Assembly: GCA_938045585.1 (NCBI GenBank)
Contig: CALIAU010000014.1
Location: 62,001-126,000 of the forward strand
Source of the DNA: an uncultured Saprospiraceae bacterium
GTDB taxonomy: Bacteria > Bacteroidota > Bacteroidia > Chitinophagales > Saprospiraceae
Direction: 5' to 3'
Length of the DNA stretch: 64,000 nucleotides
Both the position numbers and the translations under genes were made by a program. The notes beneath the pieces are model-generated. The model was given only the letters and a program-made list of their open reading frames with translations. It made no database searches and was not told where the DNA came from. Shown here in pieces: positions 32,299-39,979 of the stretch. The first letter of the stretch is position 1, and every line of letters begins with the position of its first letter.

Positions 32299-35148
32299 TT
32301 ATTTTCTATGTCGGAAGAAGAAAAAGCCCAAAATAAGCAAGAGACATGCTGCTAGGTAGGGAAAGAATTCTGAGAAAGACTGTGACGTCGTGATGGCATC
32401 TGCATTTCCAGAAAAAGTAAGCCCTGCCCAAAAATGGGGATGCGCCATGAGCTTATTCGAATTTTCTAGATAATCGAGTTTGGCCGTCCTTAGTGCAGAT
32501 GAAATATTACTCTTGTCTAGTTGACTATAAAAATTACCAACGATATCTGCAGTTGCACAGTCGTTTATGGACCAGAGTGAGGTCACTAGAGAAGATACCC
32601 CTGCCGAACGGAACGCCTTGCCTAGATGTATTACACCCTCTCCTGCCTTCATCTTTCCACTCCCCGTATTACAAGCACTCAATACCGCCAGATCTGCATT
32701 CAATTGCATATTCTCCAAATCCTGAATAGATAGGTAGTCATCATAAAAGATAAGTTTATTAAAGGCATCATCCTCATCATCTAAACAGGCATGTGTAGCT
32801 AAATGAATGATACTTGCAGAATCCATTTTTTCAAAATTTGCAAGACTAGCGCGTTCTGAATAAAATGCCTGCGCAGAAAGATTCGCACTAATATGTTCTA
32901 ACTCTTTTTTCGTACAGCCCAAGGCACTCATTTTTGCATCTGCAACACAATTCCGCTCCTCTGTTTTCTCCCCTTCTGTAAATGGTGCAAAAGAAATAGC
33001 ACTCAAAGAATTAAAATTCGATCTTTGATTCTTGGAGTCCAACCAAAGTTCGGCGGAGGAAGCATACTGGATATCTTTTTCACGCAATAAATAGGACAGT
33101 TCGCTAAAACCAAAGGCATCTGCATCCTCCCCTGTTAGCAATACCTCAAATGGTAGATAATACAATTCTCCAATCTGACTTATCACAAAGGAAGTACTAC
33201 TATGTAATTCTTCCGGAATTAATTCTTTATACAAAAGCTGACTAGCTGCCTTAAAGTTAGGCAGATCTTGCGCATTAAACGCATCCAATGGATTTTTACG
33301 AATGATGTTTAAAACACTACTGAGGGCAGCCTTATTCCCCTCCGTCTTCTCAATGGTATGCACCCCTTCCCTATCTTTCTTCACCCAGGCACAATACCAG
33401 TGTTCGTCAGTTTCATAGAAGCTCAGAAAACTTTGATTTTTCTCTAGTTGATTTTTTAAAGCACTAAGGTCCAAAGAGTTTATGGCATACTTCGCTTCAT
33501 AATACGCTGGATAATTATCTTCTAGATATTTTTGGTGGTCAGCATAGGCGCGGGTAGTTTGGAGCTCCTCCTCTTTCCACTGATTTACAACTGCCTCTCC
33601 TTCCTCATCCTTGGGTTTAAATTCATGAATTTTACGCTTTAGCGTATTCAGTTCTTCCTTAAATTCTATGTCTTTATCAAGCAACTCTTGTGGTATGGAA
33701 GAACTTGTTCGCGCTAGTTTGTCTTGGATATCTTCCTTCAGAACAACTGCTTTGTTATCTTCTATGAGTTGGAGAATTTCTGTGAAGGTTTCTGGGGACT
33801 TGTCTTCAGCGTAGATTTCTAGCAATAACTCTAAGTAGGCCGGATAATGTTCTTGGAGTTGTTTGTTTAAGAGGTATTTTGAGTGTTTTGAAGAGAGTTC
33901 TTTTTGAAGGAATTTTGCACCGTTGAAAGCTTGGCGGTAATTCCGAAGTGCTGCTTTAATATATTTTGTATTAAAATCTATAGAAAATTTCTTCCTAAAT
34001 ACCTTTGCGGCTCTACTGTGTGTTCTAACGTTGTTGATATTAAAATTTGCCAAATCATTAAAGTCATCATATTCATTTAGATCATTAGATAGATCAACCC
34101 CAAGATAAGTTAACGCTTTATTAATATAAAATTCTGCACTATCTTGTTGACCATTTTCATAATATGAAATACCTAAAAATGATGTATAATTTGAAAGTGC
34201 TTTTTCAATACTTAGTTCACGAGAGCTTCTATTTAAATATGCCGTACTAAAGTTTTTAATAGCAGCATCGTAATCCTTAGTATTAAAATAATTAGAACCT
34301 AAATGGTAATAAAACTCTTCAATAAGTTCACTATTATCAGTTTGTGAAATTTCAATAGAGTTAAACGTTTCACTCGATTTAAGAGTGTCACCAATCTCAA
34401 AATATGTATTTGCGATAGCAATTTTCAAGTCAATTTCTAAATCTAACCTCGTTTTTTTCCCTTGTAGTTTGGATACAGTTTTATAGGCTTTATTTAAGCT
34501 TAGCAAGGCCTCCGAGAACTTTGAGTCTTGAAAAAAATTCATTCCAATATTAAACAACAATTTAGCACGTATCTCAATATCCTTATTTGGATCAACTTTT
34601 GTTAAATATTTATTTGCTAATTCCGACGACTTTTGAATATCTCCTTTATTCCTGTATACATTTAAAAGTAACTCTAATGTGTTGAATGATTCATTTAAGT
34701 GTACCCCATTTTTTTCAAACGAAGCCAAGGCCTTTTCGGTATATTGAATGCATTTTGTATAGTTAGTTAACATGTATTCACTGTAACCTAAATTTCCCAT
34801 AGTAAATGTATATTCTACATCAGTTTCTAAAAGGTATTCTACAGAATACTTATATGCTGAATCTAAGCTCTCACTAGCCCCGTGCAAATTGTCAGACAAA
34901 TTATATACAACATTCAATATATTGTATTCATAAACTAATTTTTTCCAGTTTCCTATCGATTTAAGCAAGCCAACTGCCTTTAATCTTTCATCTATACATT
35001 CATCTATGTTATTTAATTCATACTTATTATCTGAAATTAAAATAATACTATCAATTTTTTGATTCACTAATGAAGTATCAATCATAGCAGCAGTCAATTT
35101 ACAATTGGCTGCTGCTATGAGAATCAAAATTATTACAATCTTATTCAA
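32299..35148 (-). CDS. Membrane-anchored TPR-CHAT protease
   Basis: 949 residues. A signal peptide (MNKIVIILILIAAANCKLTAA) starts at a TTG (35148); no in-frame ATG lies before the previous gene's stop. Residues ~40-450 are tetratricopeptide-like helices (SEALLSLNKAYKTVSKLQGKK, YDAAIKNFSTAYLN). Residues ~560-880 are a CHAT caspase-like domain with the catalytic pair in HLATHACLDD (His ~786) and LSACNTGSG (Cys ~826). A transmembrane helix lies at the extreme C-terminus (LAACLLLILGFFFF). Predicted topology places TPR and CHAT in the periplasm, facing the anti-sigma's TPR domain. It is 22 bases from the T9SS gene upstream and 40 from the sigma factor downstream. Confidence 0.9.
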   Translation of the reverse strand: MNKIVIILILIAAANCKLTAAMIDTSLVNQKIDSIILISDNKYELNNIDECIDERLKAVGLLKSIGNWKKLVYEYNILNVVYNLSDNLHGASESLDSAYKYSVEYLLETDVEYTFTMGNLGYSEYMLTNYTKCIQYTEKALASFEKNGVHLNESFNTLELLLNVYRNKGDIQKSSELANKYLTKVDPNKDIEIRAKLLFNIGMNFFQDSKFSEALLSLNKAYKTVSKLQGKKTRLDLEIDLKIAIANTYFEIGDTLKSSETFNSIEISQTDNSELIEEFYYHLGSNYFNTKDYDAAIKNFSTAYLNRSSRELSIEKALSNYTSFLGISYYENGQQDSAEFYINKALTYLGVDLSNDLNEYDDFNDLANFNINNVRTHSRAAKVFRKKFSIDFNTKYIKAALRNYRQAFNGAKFLQKELSSKHSKYLLNKQLQEHYPAYLELLLEIYAEDKSPETFTEILQLIEDNKAVVLKEDIQDKLARTSSSIPQELLDKDIEFKEELNTLKRKIHEFKPKDEEGEAVVNQWKEEELQTTRAYADHQKYLEDNYPAYYEAKYAINSLDLSALKNQLEKNQSFLSFYETDEHWYCAWVKKDREGVHTIEKTEGNKAALSSVLNIIRKNPLDAFNAQDLPNFKAASQLLYKELIPEELHSSTSFVISQIGELYYLPFEVLLTGEDADAFGFSELSYLLREKDIQYASSAELWLDSKNQRSNFNSLSAISFAPFTEGEKTEERNCVADAKMSALGCTKKELEHISANLSAQAFYSERASLANFEKMDSASIIHLATHACLDDEDDAFNKLIFYDDYLSIQDLENMQLNADLAVLSACNTGSGKMKAGEGVIHLGKAFRSAGVSSLVTSLWSINDCATADIVGNFYSQLDKSNISSALRTAKLDYLENSNKLMAHPHFWAGLTFSGNADAITTSQSFSEFFPYLAACLLLILGFFFFRHRK

Positions 35149-35170
35149 AAGATAAAAATTATTGATAATG

Positions 35171-36064
35171 CTAGTAATTCTTTACAAATTTTTCGACAAC
35201 TCTTTTCTTATTCAAAGTATAGCTAATAAAGTAGAAACCTTTTTCCCAGTTTTTTGTAGTTAATCTCCCAATGTAATTTTCTGACTTAAATGTAATTCTT
35301 CCATTTATGTCATACACAACAATATCACGTACTTCATTTAAATAATTATTTAACACAATTTCATCATCTATAATATTTGATAAAATCAATTTCTGGCTTC
35401 TAATGTCTTCGCTCCTTGAACTTCCATCCCAAAGGTCACCGTCTCCTCTTCCACCTCCGTTCCCACCATTGGTATTCCCTCCGTGTCCATGTCCTTGAGT
35501 TATATCTTCATAATATTCTCCAAGTATGTCAACATCATAAATTAAATCACAATCATCTCCACAACCATAAGTATAGTATAATATTGGAAACCCACAATGT
35601 CCCCAAAAATTATATTCGTTTGTATAATCTGTATAGTCTACCCCATTATCTTCCAACATTACAACTTTATACATCAGTATTTTTTTTTGTTCTTCACATG
35701 GATAATTTGACTCAAGCTCTTCGGATGGTATTTTTACATTAGCTGAATACACTTTGTAATCGTCACATCTTTCTCCATTTGCTCTAAATGTTGTTAAAGG
35801 GTCAGAAATCCAAATCATTTCCCCACCTAAATAGATCGATAAATACATTTTTGGGAATTGACTTGGTAAAGTCCAAACATTTTGATCATGATTTAAATTT
35901 ATTAGTACATATGCTCCTTCTAGAATCCCATCTATGCAAAATCCAGGATTGCCATTGGTAGAAGTGCTTTTTATAGAATTTACTGGACTAATAGGTCCAG
36001 CGATAATATTAATTGTTAATAGTAAAAACATCAAAGTGGTAAAAGTGTAATTAATCGCTCTCAT
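35171..36064 (-). CDS. Small T9SS type A secreted protein of unknown function
   Basis: 297 residues with a signal peptide (MRAINYTFTTLMFLLLTINIIAG). The central part has paired cysteines (CIDGILEG, ERCDDYKVY, NYPCEEQKK, GHCGFP, YGCGDDCD) and a short Gly/His/Asn-rich linker (HGHGGNTNGGNGGGRGDGD). The end looks like a T9SS type A sorting domain (NEVRDIVVYDINGRITFKS ... GFYFISYTLNKKRVVEKFVKNY). I do not recognise the central domain. It is the first gene of the operon with the CHAT protease, sigma and anti-sigma genes (22-base gap to CHAT), so it could be the exported effector or the sensed partner. Confidence 0.75.
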   Translation of the reverse strand: MRAINYTFTTLMFLLLTINIIAGPISPVNSIKSTSTNGNPGFCIDGILEGAYVLINLNHDQNVWTLPSQFPKMYLSIYLGGEMIWISDPLTTFRANGERCDDYKVYSANVKIPSEELESNYPCEEQKKILMYKVVMLEDNGVDYTDYTNEYNFWGHCGFPILYYTYGCGDDCDLIYDVDILGEYYEDITQGHGHGGNTNGGNGGGRGDGDLWDGSSRSEDIRSQKLILSNIIDDEIVLNNYLNEVRDIVVYDINGRITFKSENYIGRLTTKNWEKGFYFISYTLNKKRVVEKFVKNY

Positions 36065-36278
36065 ATGTGTTTTATTTTAAGTGTTTTAAAATTATACTTC
36101 CAATTTGCTTTCACAATGTCATCAGAAGTATGGATTATTCAAATTGAAGCCTCTAAAAGACTCCATTGTTTTCACGTATATATTTGAATAAGCTTCTCAA
36201 GGTAACCCCTAAAGTAAATATTTTTTCAAAAATTAACCTTTTGGGGGTGAGAGTGACGGGTAGTTTACGGTTTGTGGG

Positions 36279-36297
36279 GTAATCACTGCGTGATTAC
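36279..36297. other. Perfect 8-bp stem-loop upstream of the CHAT operon
   Basis: GTAATCAC-TGC-GTGATTAC, a perfect 8-bp stem with a 3-base loop, lies in the 267-base gap between the small TPR membrane gene (ends 36332) and the T9SS gene (starts 36064, minus strand). No U-tract follows, so it is a weak terminator candidate and may be a protein-binding palindrome. Confidence 0.45.
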
Positions 36298-36331
36298 TGG
36301 GTATCGTGGGCTAGCACCTTTTAATATTCAC

Positions 36332-36907
36332 CTACAGCTTACCTAGTACTTCCTTGGCCTTGGTCATGTAATTTCCTTGGGGCTTCACAGCTAGTTTTTG
36401 TAAAAGCTCTTTGGCAAGGTCTGCGTCTCCGATCTTCAGTGCACAGAGAGCCTGATACCAGGTACCGTGTTCTGCAAGATATTGATTAGCCGAATTTGCT
36501 AGGAGAGAAAAGTCTTCTTCTGCTTTTACCAAATCACCTGTTTCGTAGTAGGCAATCCCACGGTACAAATTCCACTTCACATCTGGCTTTGTTTGTAAGA
36601 ATCCGTTGAGGATGGGAATAACATCTGCATACAGTTTATCATTATACATGGTTGCCATGGTTTTAAACTGGGGCTTTACTGTGGCTTTTTCTGAAAGTTG
36701 TAGAGGCATCGGTTTATAGTAGCTGGCAACAAGGTCTTTATTAGATCCTGATCCGCTTCCTGAAAACATACGGGAGACCAAAAATAGAATACAGGCAAGT
36801 AGACCTATAAAGAGGAGATACTTAAGCCAGGTTTTTGCTGGTGGCTTATGCATAGCCACCTTCTTAGACCTTATCTTTCCTTGTGCTTTTTTCTTTGATT
36901 TACTCAC
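36332..36907 (-). CDS. Membrane TPR protein paralogous to the anti-sigma periplasmic domain
   Basis: 191 residues. The start is a GTG at 36907 (MSKSKKKAQGKIRSKKVA), with an ATG at 36853 as an alternative. A basic N-terminus precedes a helix at about 28-46 (WLKYLLFIGLLACILFLV), then a Gly/Ser linker and a TPR-like domain. That domain aligns directly with the anti-sigma candidate: ASYYKPMPLQL vs ASYFEPMPLEI, VIPILNGFLQTKPDVKWNLY vs VIPYLDKFLAEKQDIKWNLY, EHGTWYQALCALKIG vs DHGVWYQALTFLELG. The sigma-binding N-terminal half is missing. It could be a competitive partner for whatever the anti-sigma's periplasmic domain binds. Confidence 0.85.
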   Translation of the reverse strand: MSKSKKKAQGKIRSKKVAMHKPPAKTWLKYLLFIGLLACILFLVSRMFSGSGSGSNKDLVASYYKPMPLQLSEKATVKPQFKTMATMYNDKLYADVIPILNGFLQTKPDVKWNLYRGIAYYETGDLVKAEEDFSLLANSANQYLAEHGTWYQALCALKIGDADLAKELLQKLAVKPQGNYMTKAKEVLGKL

Positions 36908-36983
36908 AGTTATTTCTTTTACTTTCTCATTAGAAAAGCAAAGTTCAGTAATTCTTTAAAATAACTCAAATGAAAAACAAAAT

Positions 36984-37736
36984 TTATAGCTCTATAGGTC
37001 GCACCCAGACGTTTCTGAAGCGTACCTTATCTCCATGGTCTTGCAGCATGATGGGTAGTTTGTCTGCATGCGCATCATATACTGGGTCACCAATGTAGAC
37101 TGTAGGTCCTTCTAGAATAGCATTGTGGTGTAGTAAGACACCGTTATGAAAAACTGTCAATGCTGCCTTCTCTCTAACATTCCCTAATTTCCCAAATACA
37201 GGTGCCTTAAATATTATATCATAGGTCTGCCATTCCCCCGGCGGTCGCGAAGCATTGACCATAGGAATATGCTGCTTATAAATGGAACCTGCTTGGCCAT
37301 TTGGATAGGTCTTATTTTCGTAGGAGTTTAATACCTGCACCTCGTAGAGTCCCATAAGAAAGACGCCACTATTGCTGTACAACTGCCCTTCTTTTCCCTC
37401 ATCCACCGGAGATAACCACTCGATATGCAGCTGCACATCTCCAAAGCCTTCCTTGGTCTGAATGCCTCCTGATCCGGGCTTTACTACCATGGCTCCATCC
37501 TTTAGCAACCACTCTACTGGCCCTCCGTCCTTTTCTTTTTCCCAGGCATCCAAATTTGTTCCATCAAATAATACAGTAGCATCTGAGGGTGGTGCACTCT
37601 GCACGCCTGCTACTACTTTCACTGGTACAGGTTCCCAGACCTCCGTTTGTTCAGGTTTGTCTTTGACCATTCCTTGTGCAAAAGTAAAAACGGCAATTCC
37701 TAGCAAAACAAGGGTAAAACATATCTTTCTGAGCAT
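36984..37736 (-). CDS. DUF1080 (3-keto-disaccharide hydrolase) family protein
   Basis: 250 residues with a signal peptide (MLRKICFTLVLLGIAVFTFAQ). The domain has LFDGTNLDAWEKEKDG near residue 55, GGIQTKEGFGDVQLHIEWLSP near 94, NSGVFLMGLYEVQVLNSYENKTYPNG near 122 and a terminal IMLQDHGDKVRFRNVWVRPI. This is the concanavalin-like DUF1080 family, recently linked to cleavage of 3-keto-disaccharides (family knowledge). It is probably periplasmic. It lies upstream of the TPR membrane protein with a 76-base gap and is transcribed in the same direction, so co-transcription is possible. Confidence 0.88.
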   Translation of the reverse strand: MLRKICFTLVLLGIAVFTFAQGMVKDKPEQTEVWEPVPVKVVAGVQSAPPSDATVLFDGTNLDAWEKEKDGGPVEWLLKDGAMVVKPGSGGIQTKEGFGDVQLHIEWLSPVDEGKEGQLYSNSGVFLMGLYEVQVLNSYENKTYPNGQAGSIYKQHIPMVNASRPPGEWQTYDIIFKAPVFGKLGNVREKAALTVFHNGVLLHHNAILEGPTVYIGDPVYDAHADKLPIMLQDHGDKVRFRNVWVRPIEL

Positions 37737-37834
37737 TTCTTTCTTTTATTTAAGATATCAATATAGCCAATTTCTTTTTTTAATTTCACATTCTTAAACG
37801 ATCCATCGTTCTACTTTAAACAAAAGAAATTTTT

Positions 37835-38293
37835 ATGAAATATACATATATCTTACTCCTGAGCCTTTGCTTTATAGCCTGTGGAGATGATGATACAGAA
37901 GGTTGTGCTCCTAAGAATGTTACTAGCCTAGCTGTAGAGACGCTTATTGACAATTATATCACGGACAATAATCTAAATCCTGAACTGAATAGTGAGGGCC
38001 TATATTATATTATAAATACGCCAGGTGGTGCTGAGAGACCTAGCTTGTCAGACACCGTAACTGTAAATTATAGAGGCTACTATAGAAACGACTGTGAATT
38101 CGATGCCAATGACGGAATAAGCTTTGGTCTTACTAATCTCATAGAGGCATGGCAGATAGGCATTCCTTTATTAGGGCGTGGAGGTAGCATGCAAATGATT
38201 GTACCCCCTAGCTTAGGCTACGGTAACAATACACCTCCTGGTCTCAAAGCAGGTGAACCACTTATTTTTGATATCGAACTATTAGACTTTTAA
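37835..38293 (+). CDS. FKBP-type peptidyl-prolyl isomerase lipoprotein
   Basis: 152 residues with a lipoprotein signal (LLLSLCFIACGDDD; Cys16). The FKBP domain shows SDTVTVNYRGYYRNDCEFDAN, ISFGLTNLIEAWQIGIPLLGRGGSMQMIVPPSLGYGN and the terminal PLIFDIELLDF. It should be a periplasmic prolyl isomerase or chaperone. An expected F/D active-site pattern of FKBPs is partly conserved. It is followed one base later by the DJ-1-like gene, suggesting a shared transcript. Confidence 0.9.
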   Translation: MKYTYILLLSLCFIACGDDDTEGCAPKNVTSLAVETLIDNYITDNNLNPELNSEGLYYIINTPGGAERPSLSDTVTVNYRGYYRNDCEFDANDGISFGLTNLIEAWQIGIPLLGRGGSMQMIVPPSLGYGNNTPPGLKAGEPLIFDIELLDF

Positions 38294-38294
38294 T

Positions 38295-39017
38295 TTGAAA
38301 ATATTTCTCTTCTGTCTCTGCGTAACTCTGACGCTATCTTGTACCCAAACAGGTAGTAAGAAAAATACGTTGACCACAGCTAAGAATGAAATTGTAGAAG
38401 GACGATATAATGTTGCCTTCCTAATCATGGATGGTGTCTACAATACGGAACTTACTGCTCCCTACGATATTTTTCAACACACTATTTTTAGGGATAGCAT
38501 CAAGGCGATGAATACCTTTTTAGTTGCAGATAAAATGGATCCAGTTCGTTCGTTTGAGGGGATGCGCATTCTTCCTGACTTTAATTACCTAGAAGATGAA
38601 CTGCCTCCTATTGACATTTTAGTTGTTCCTAGTGCAGAACATCATCTGGATACCGACCTAGAAAACCAAGAGATGATACAATGGGTAGCTGAGGTAGCAA
38701 AGAATGCCAAATATGTGACCTCCCACTGTGATGGTGCATTCGTACTTGCTAAGGCAGGACTCTTGGATAATTCGGCTTCTACAACCTTTCCAAGTGATAT
38801 AGATGCATATAAAACCATGTTTCCTCAGCTAGATGTAAGAAAGGATGTCCTTTTTGTACATGATGGAAAATATATTACCTCCGCAGGTGGTGCTAAGTCT
38901 TTTGAAGCAGCTCTCTATCTCTGCGAACTTCTTTACGGTAAAAAAGTGGCACAACGTCTTGCAGGTGGTTTAGTAATTGATTGGGATCTTGAGCAAGTAA
39001 AACATATCGTTATATGA
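38295..39017 (+). CDS. DJ-1/PfpI family lipoprotein
   Basis: 240 residues. The start is a TTG (38295); it precedes a plausible lipoprotein signal (MKIFLFCLCVTLTLSCTQTGSKK). The DJ-1/PfpI domain covers ~35-235, with VAFLIMDGVYNTELTAPYDIFQH and the nucleophile region YVTSHCDGAFVLAKAG (Cys about residue 147) before a terminal VIDWDLEQVKHIVI. Relatives are amidases, glyoxalase-like enzymes or transcription-factor domains; activity is not predictable. A lipid anchor on a DJ-1 protein is unusual. It overlaps the next gene by four bases (ATGA). Confidence 0.85.
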   Translation: MKIFLFCLCVTLTLSCTQTGSKKNTLTTAKNEIVEGRYNVAFLIMDGVYNTELTAPYDIFQHTIFRDSIKAMNTFLVADKMDPVRSFEGMRILPDFNYLEDELPPIDILVVPSAEHHLDTDLENQEMIQWVAEVAKNAKYVTSHCDGAFVLAKAGLLDNSASTTFPSDIDAYKTMFPQLDVRKDVLFVHDGKYITSAGGAKSFEAALYLCELLYGKKVAQRLAGGLVIDWDLEQVKHIVI

Positions 39018-39454
39018 ATATTCGTCGGGCTGACATACATGACTTGGATGCACTTGTTCCCCTCTTTGATGGCTATCGCATCTTTTACAAACAAGAAAGT
39101 GACCCAACTGCTGCACGTGCCTTCCTCAAGCAACGGATGGAACAAAAGCAATCCACAATTTTTATAGCCTATGCAGATAATCAAGCCCTTGGCTTCACGC
39201 AGCTTTATCCCATATTTTCTTCCGTAAGTATGCAAGATGTGTGCATCTTGAACGATCTTTTTGTAGATCCAGCAGCGCGTGGTAAAGGCATTGGTGAGGC
39301 TTTGCTTGAAACAGCGAAAAACTTTGCAAAAGAGAATAATTTAAAGGGTCTAAGTTTGGAAACAGACAGGGATAATCCTGCACAACATTTATACGAACGC
39401 TTAGGATGGAAGAAGGATGTGGACCATTTATTTTATACTTGGACAAACGACTAA
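39014..39454 (+). CDS. GNAT family N-acetyltransferase
   Basis: 146 residues beginning MNIRRADIHDLDALVPLFDGYR. The acetyl-CoA-binding motif QDVCILNDLFVDPAARGKGIGEALLETAKNFA (residues ~75-105) has the R/Q-x-x-G-x-G/A loop, and the ETDRDNPAQHLYERLGW element near 121-137 closes the fold. The substrate is unknown. It overlaps the DJ-1-like gene by four bases (ATGA), so the two are probably coupled in translation. Confidence 0.92.
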   Translation: MNIRRADIHDLDALVPLFDGYRIFYKQESDPTAARAFLKQRMEQKQSTIFIAYADNQALGFTQLYPIFSSVSMQDVCILNDLFVDPAARGKGIGEALLETAKNFAKENNLKGLSLETDRDNPAQHLYERLGWKKDVDHLFYTWTND

Positions 39455-39470
39455 AGAAATGCGCAGACTA

Positions 39471-39929
39471 TTATCTCCCAGACTTACCTGCTTTTACTAA
39501 CGCTTCTACTGCATCTTCTAGCATCTGATAGACATGCTCAAAACCTCCCTCATAGTAGGGATCCGGCACTGCCCTATTTTCTCCCGGGAAACTATAATTT
39601 AGGATCATTTCTACCTTCTTCTTGTCTTCCTCGTTTCTAGCCAATTTTAAAATATTATGGTAGTTAGAAACATCCATGGCAAGAATGAGATCAAATTCTT
39701 CAAAATCCTCCTGTACAAATAATCGAGAACGCTGTTGCCGTATATTGATACCATGTGCCTCAGCAACTGCAATCGAACGTCTATCCGCCTGTTCGCCATT
39801 ATGCCAGCCACTGGTACCCGCAGAATCTACCGTCCAATCCAGATTGTTAAAGACGATCATCTTTTCCATGATCCCTTGTGCTAAAGGGGATCTACAAATA
39901 TTTCCCAGACATACCATGAGTATACGCAT
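39471..39929 (-). CDS. Low molecular weight protein-tyrosine phosphatase
   Basis: 152 residues, typical for the family. The N-terminal P-loop MVCLGNICRSPLAQG carries the CX5R nucleophile (C7, R13). The general acid is in PDPYYEGG near residue 121, and DLILAMDVSN lies near 80. It removes phosphate from tyrosine residues or related small phosphates in the cytosol. It follows the helicase gene on the same strand in genome position but is separated from it by 50 bases. Confidence 0.93.
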   Translation of the reverse strand: MRILMVCLGNICRSPLAQGIMEKMIVFNNLDWTVDSAGTSGWHNGEQADRRSIAVAEAHGINIRQQRSRLFVQEDFEEFDLILAMDVSNYHNILKLARNEEDKKKVEMILNYSFPGENRAVPDPYYEGGFEHVYQMLEDAVEALVKAGKSGR

Positions 39930-39979
39930 ACCCTTAGAACGAAATTTTTCTTAAATATGATTCCTGCCCATGCATAATT

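Noticed and set aside
30877-36907. Craspase or other CRISPR-linked protease system.
   Set aside because: No gRAMP, Cas, Csx29-type crRNA partner or CRISPR array; the CHAT protein has a signal peptide and TM, unlike cytosolic Csx29. Only the logic is similar.
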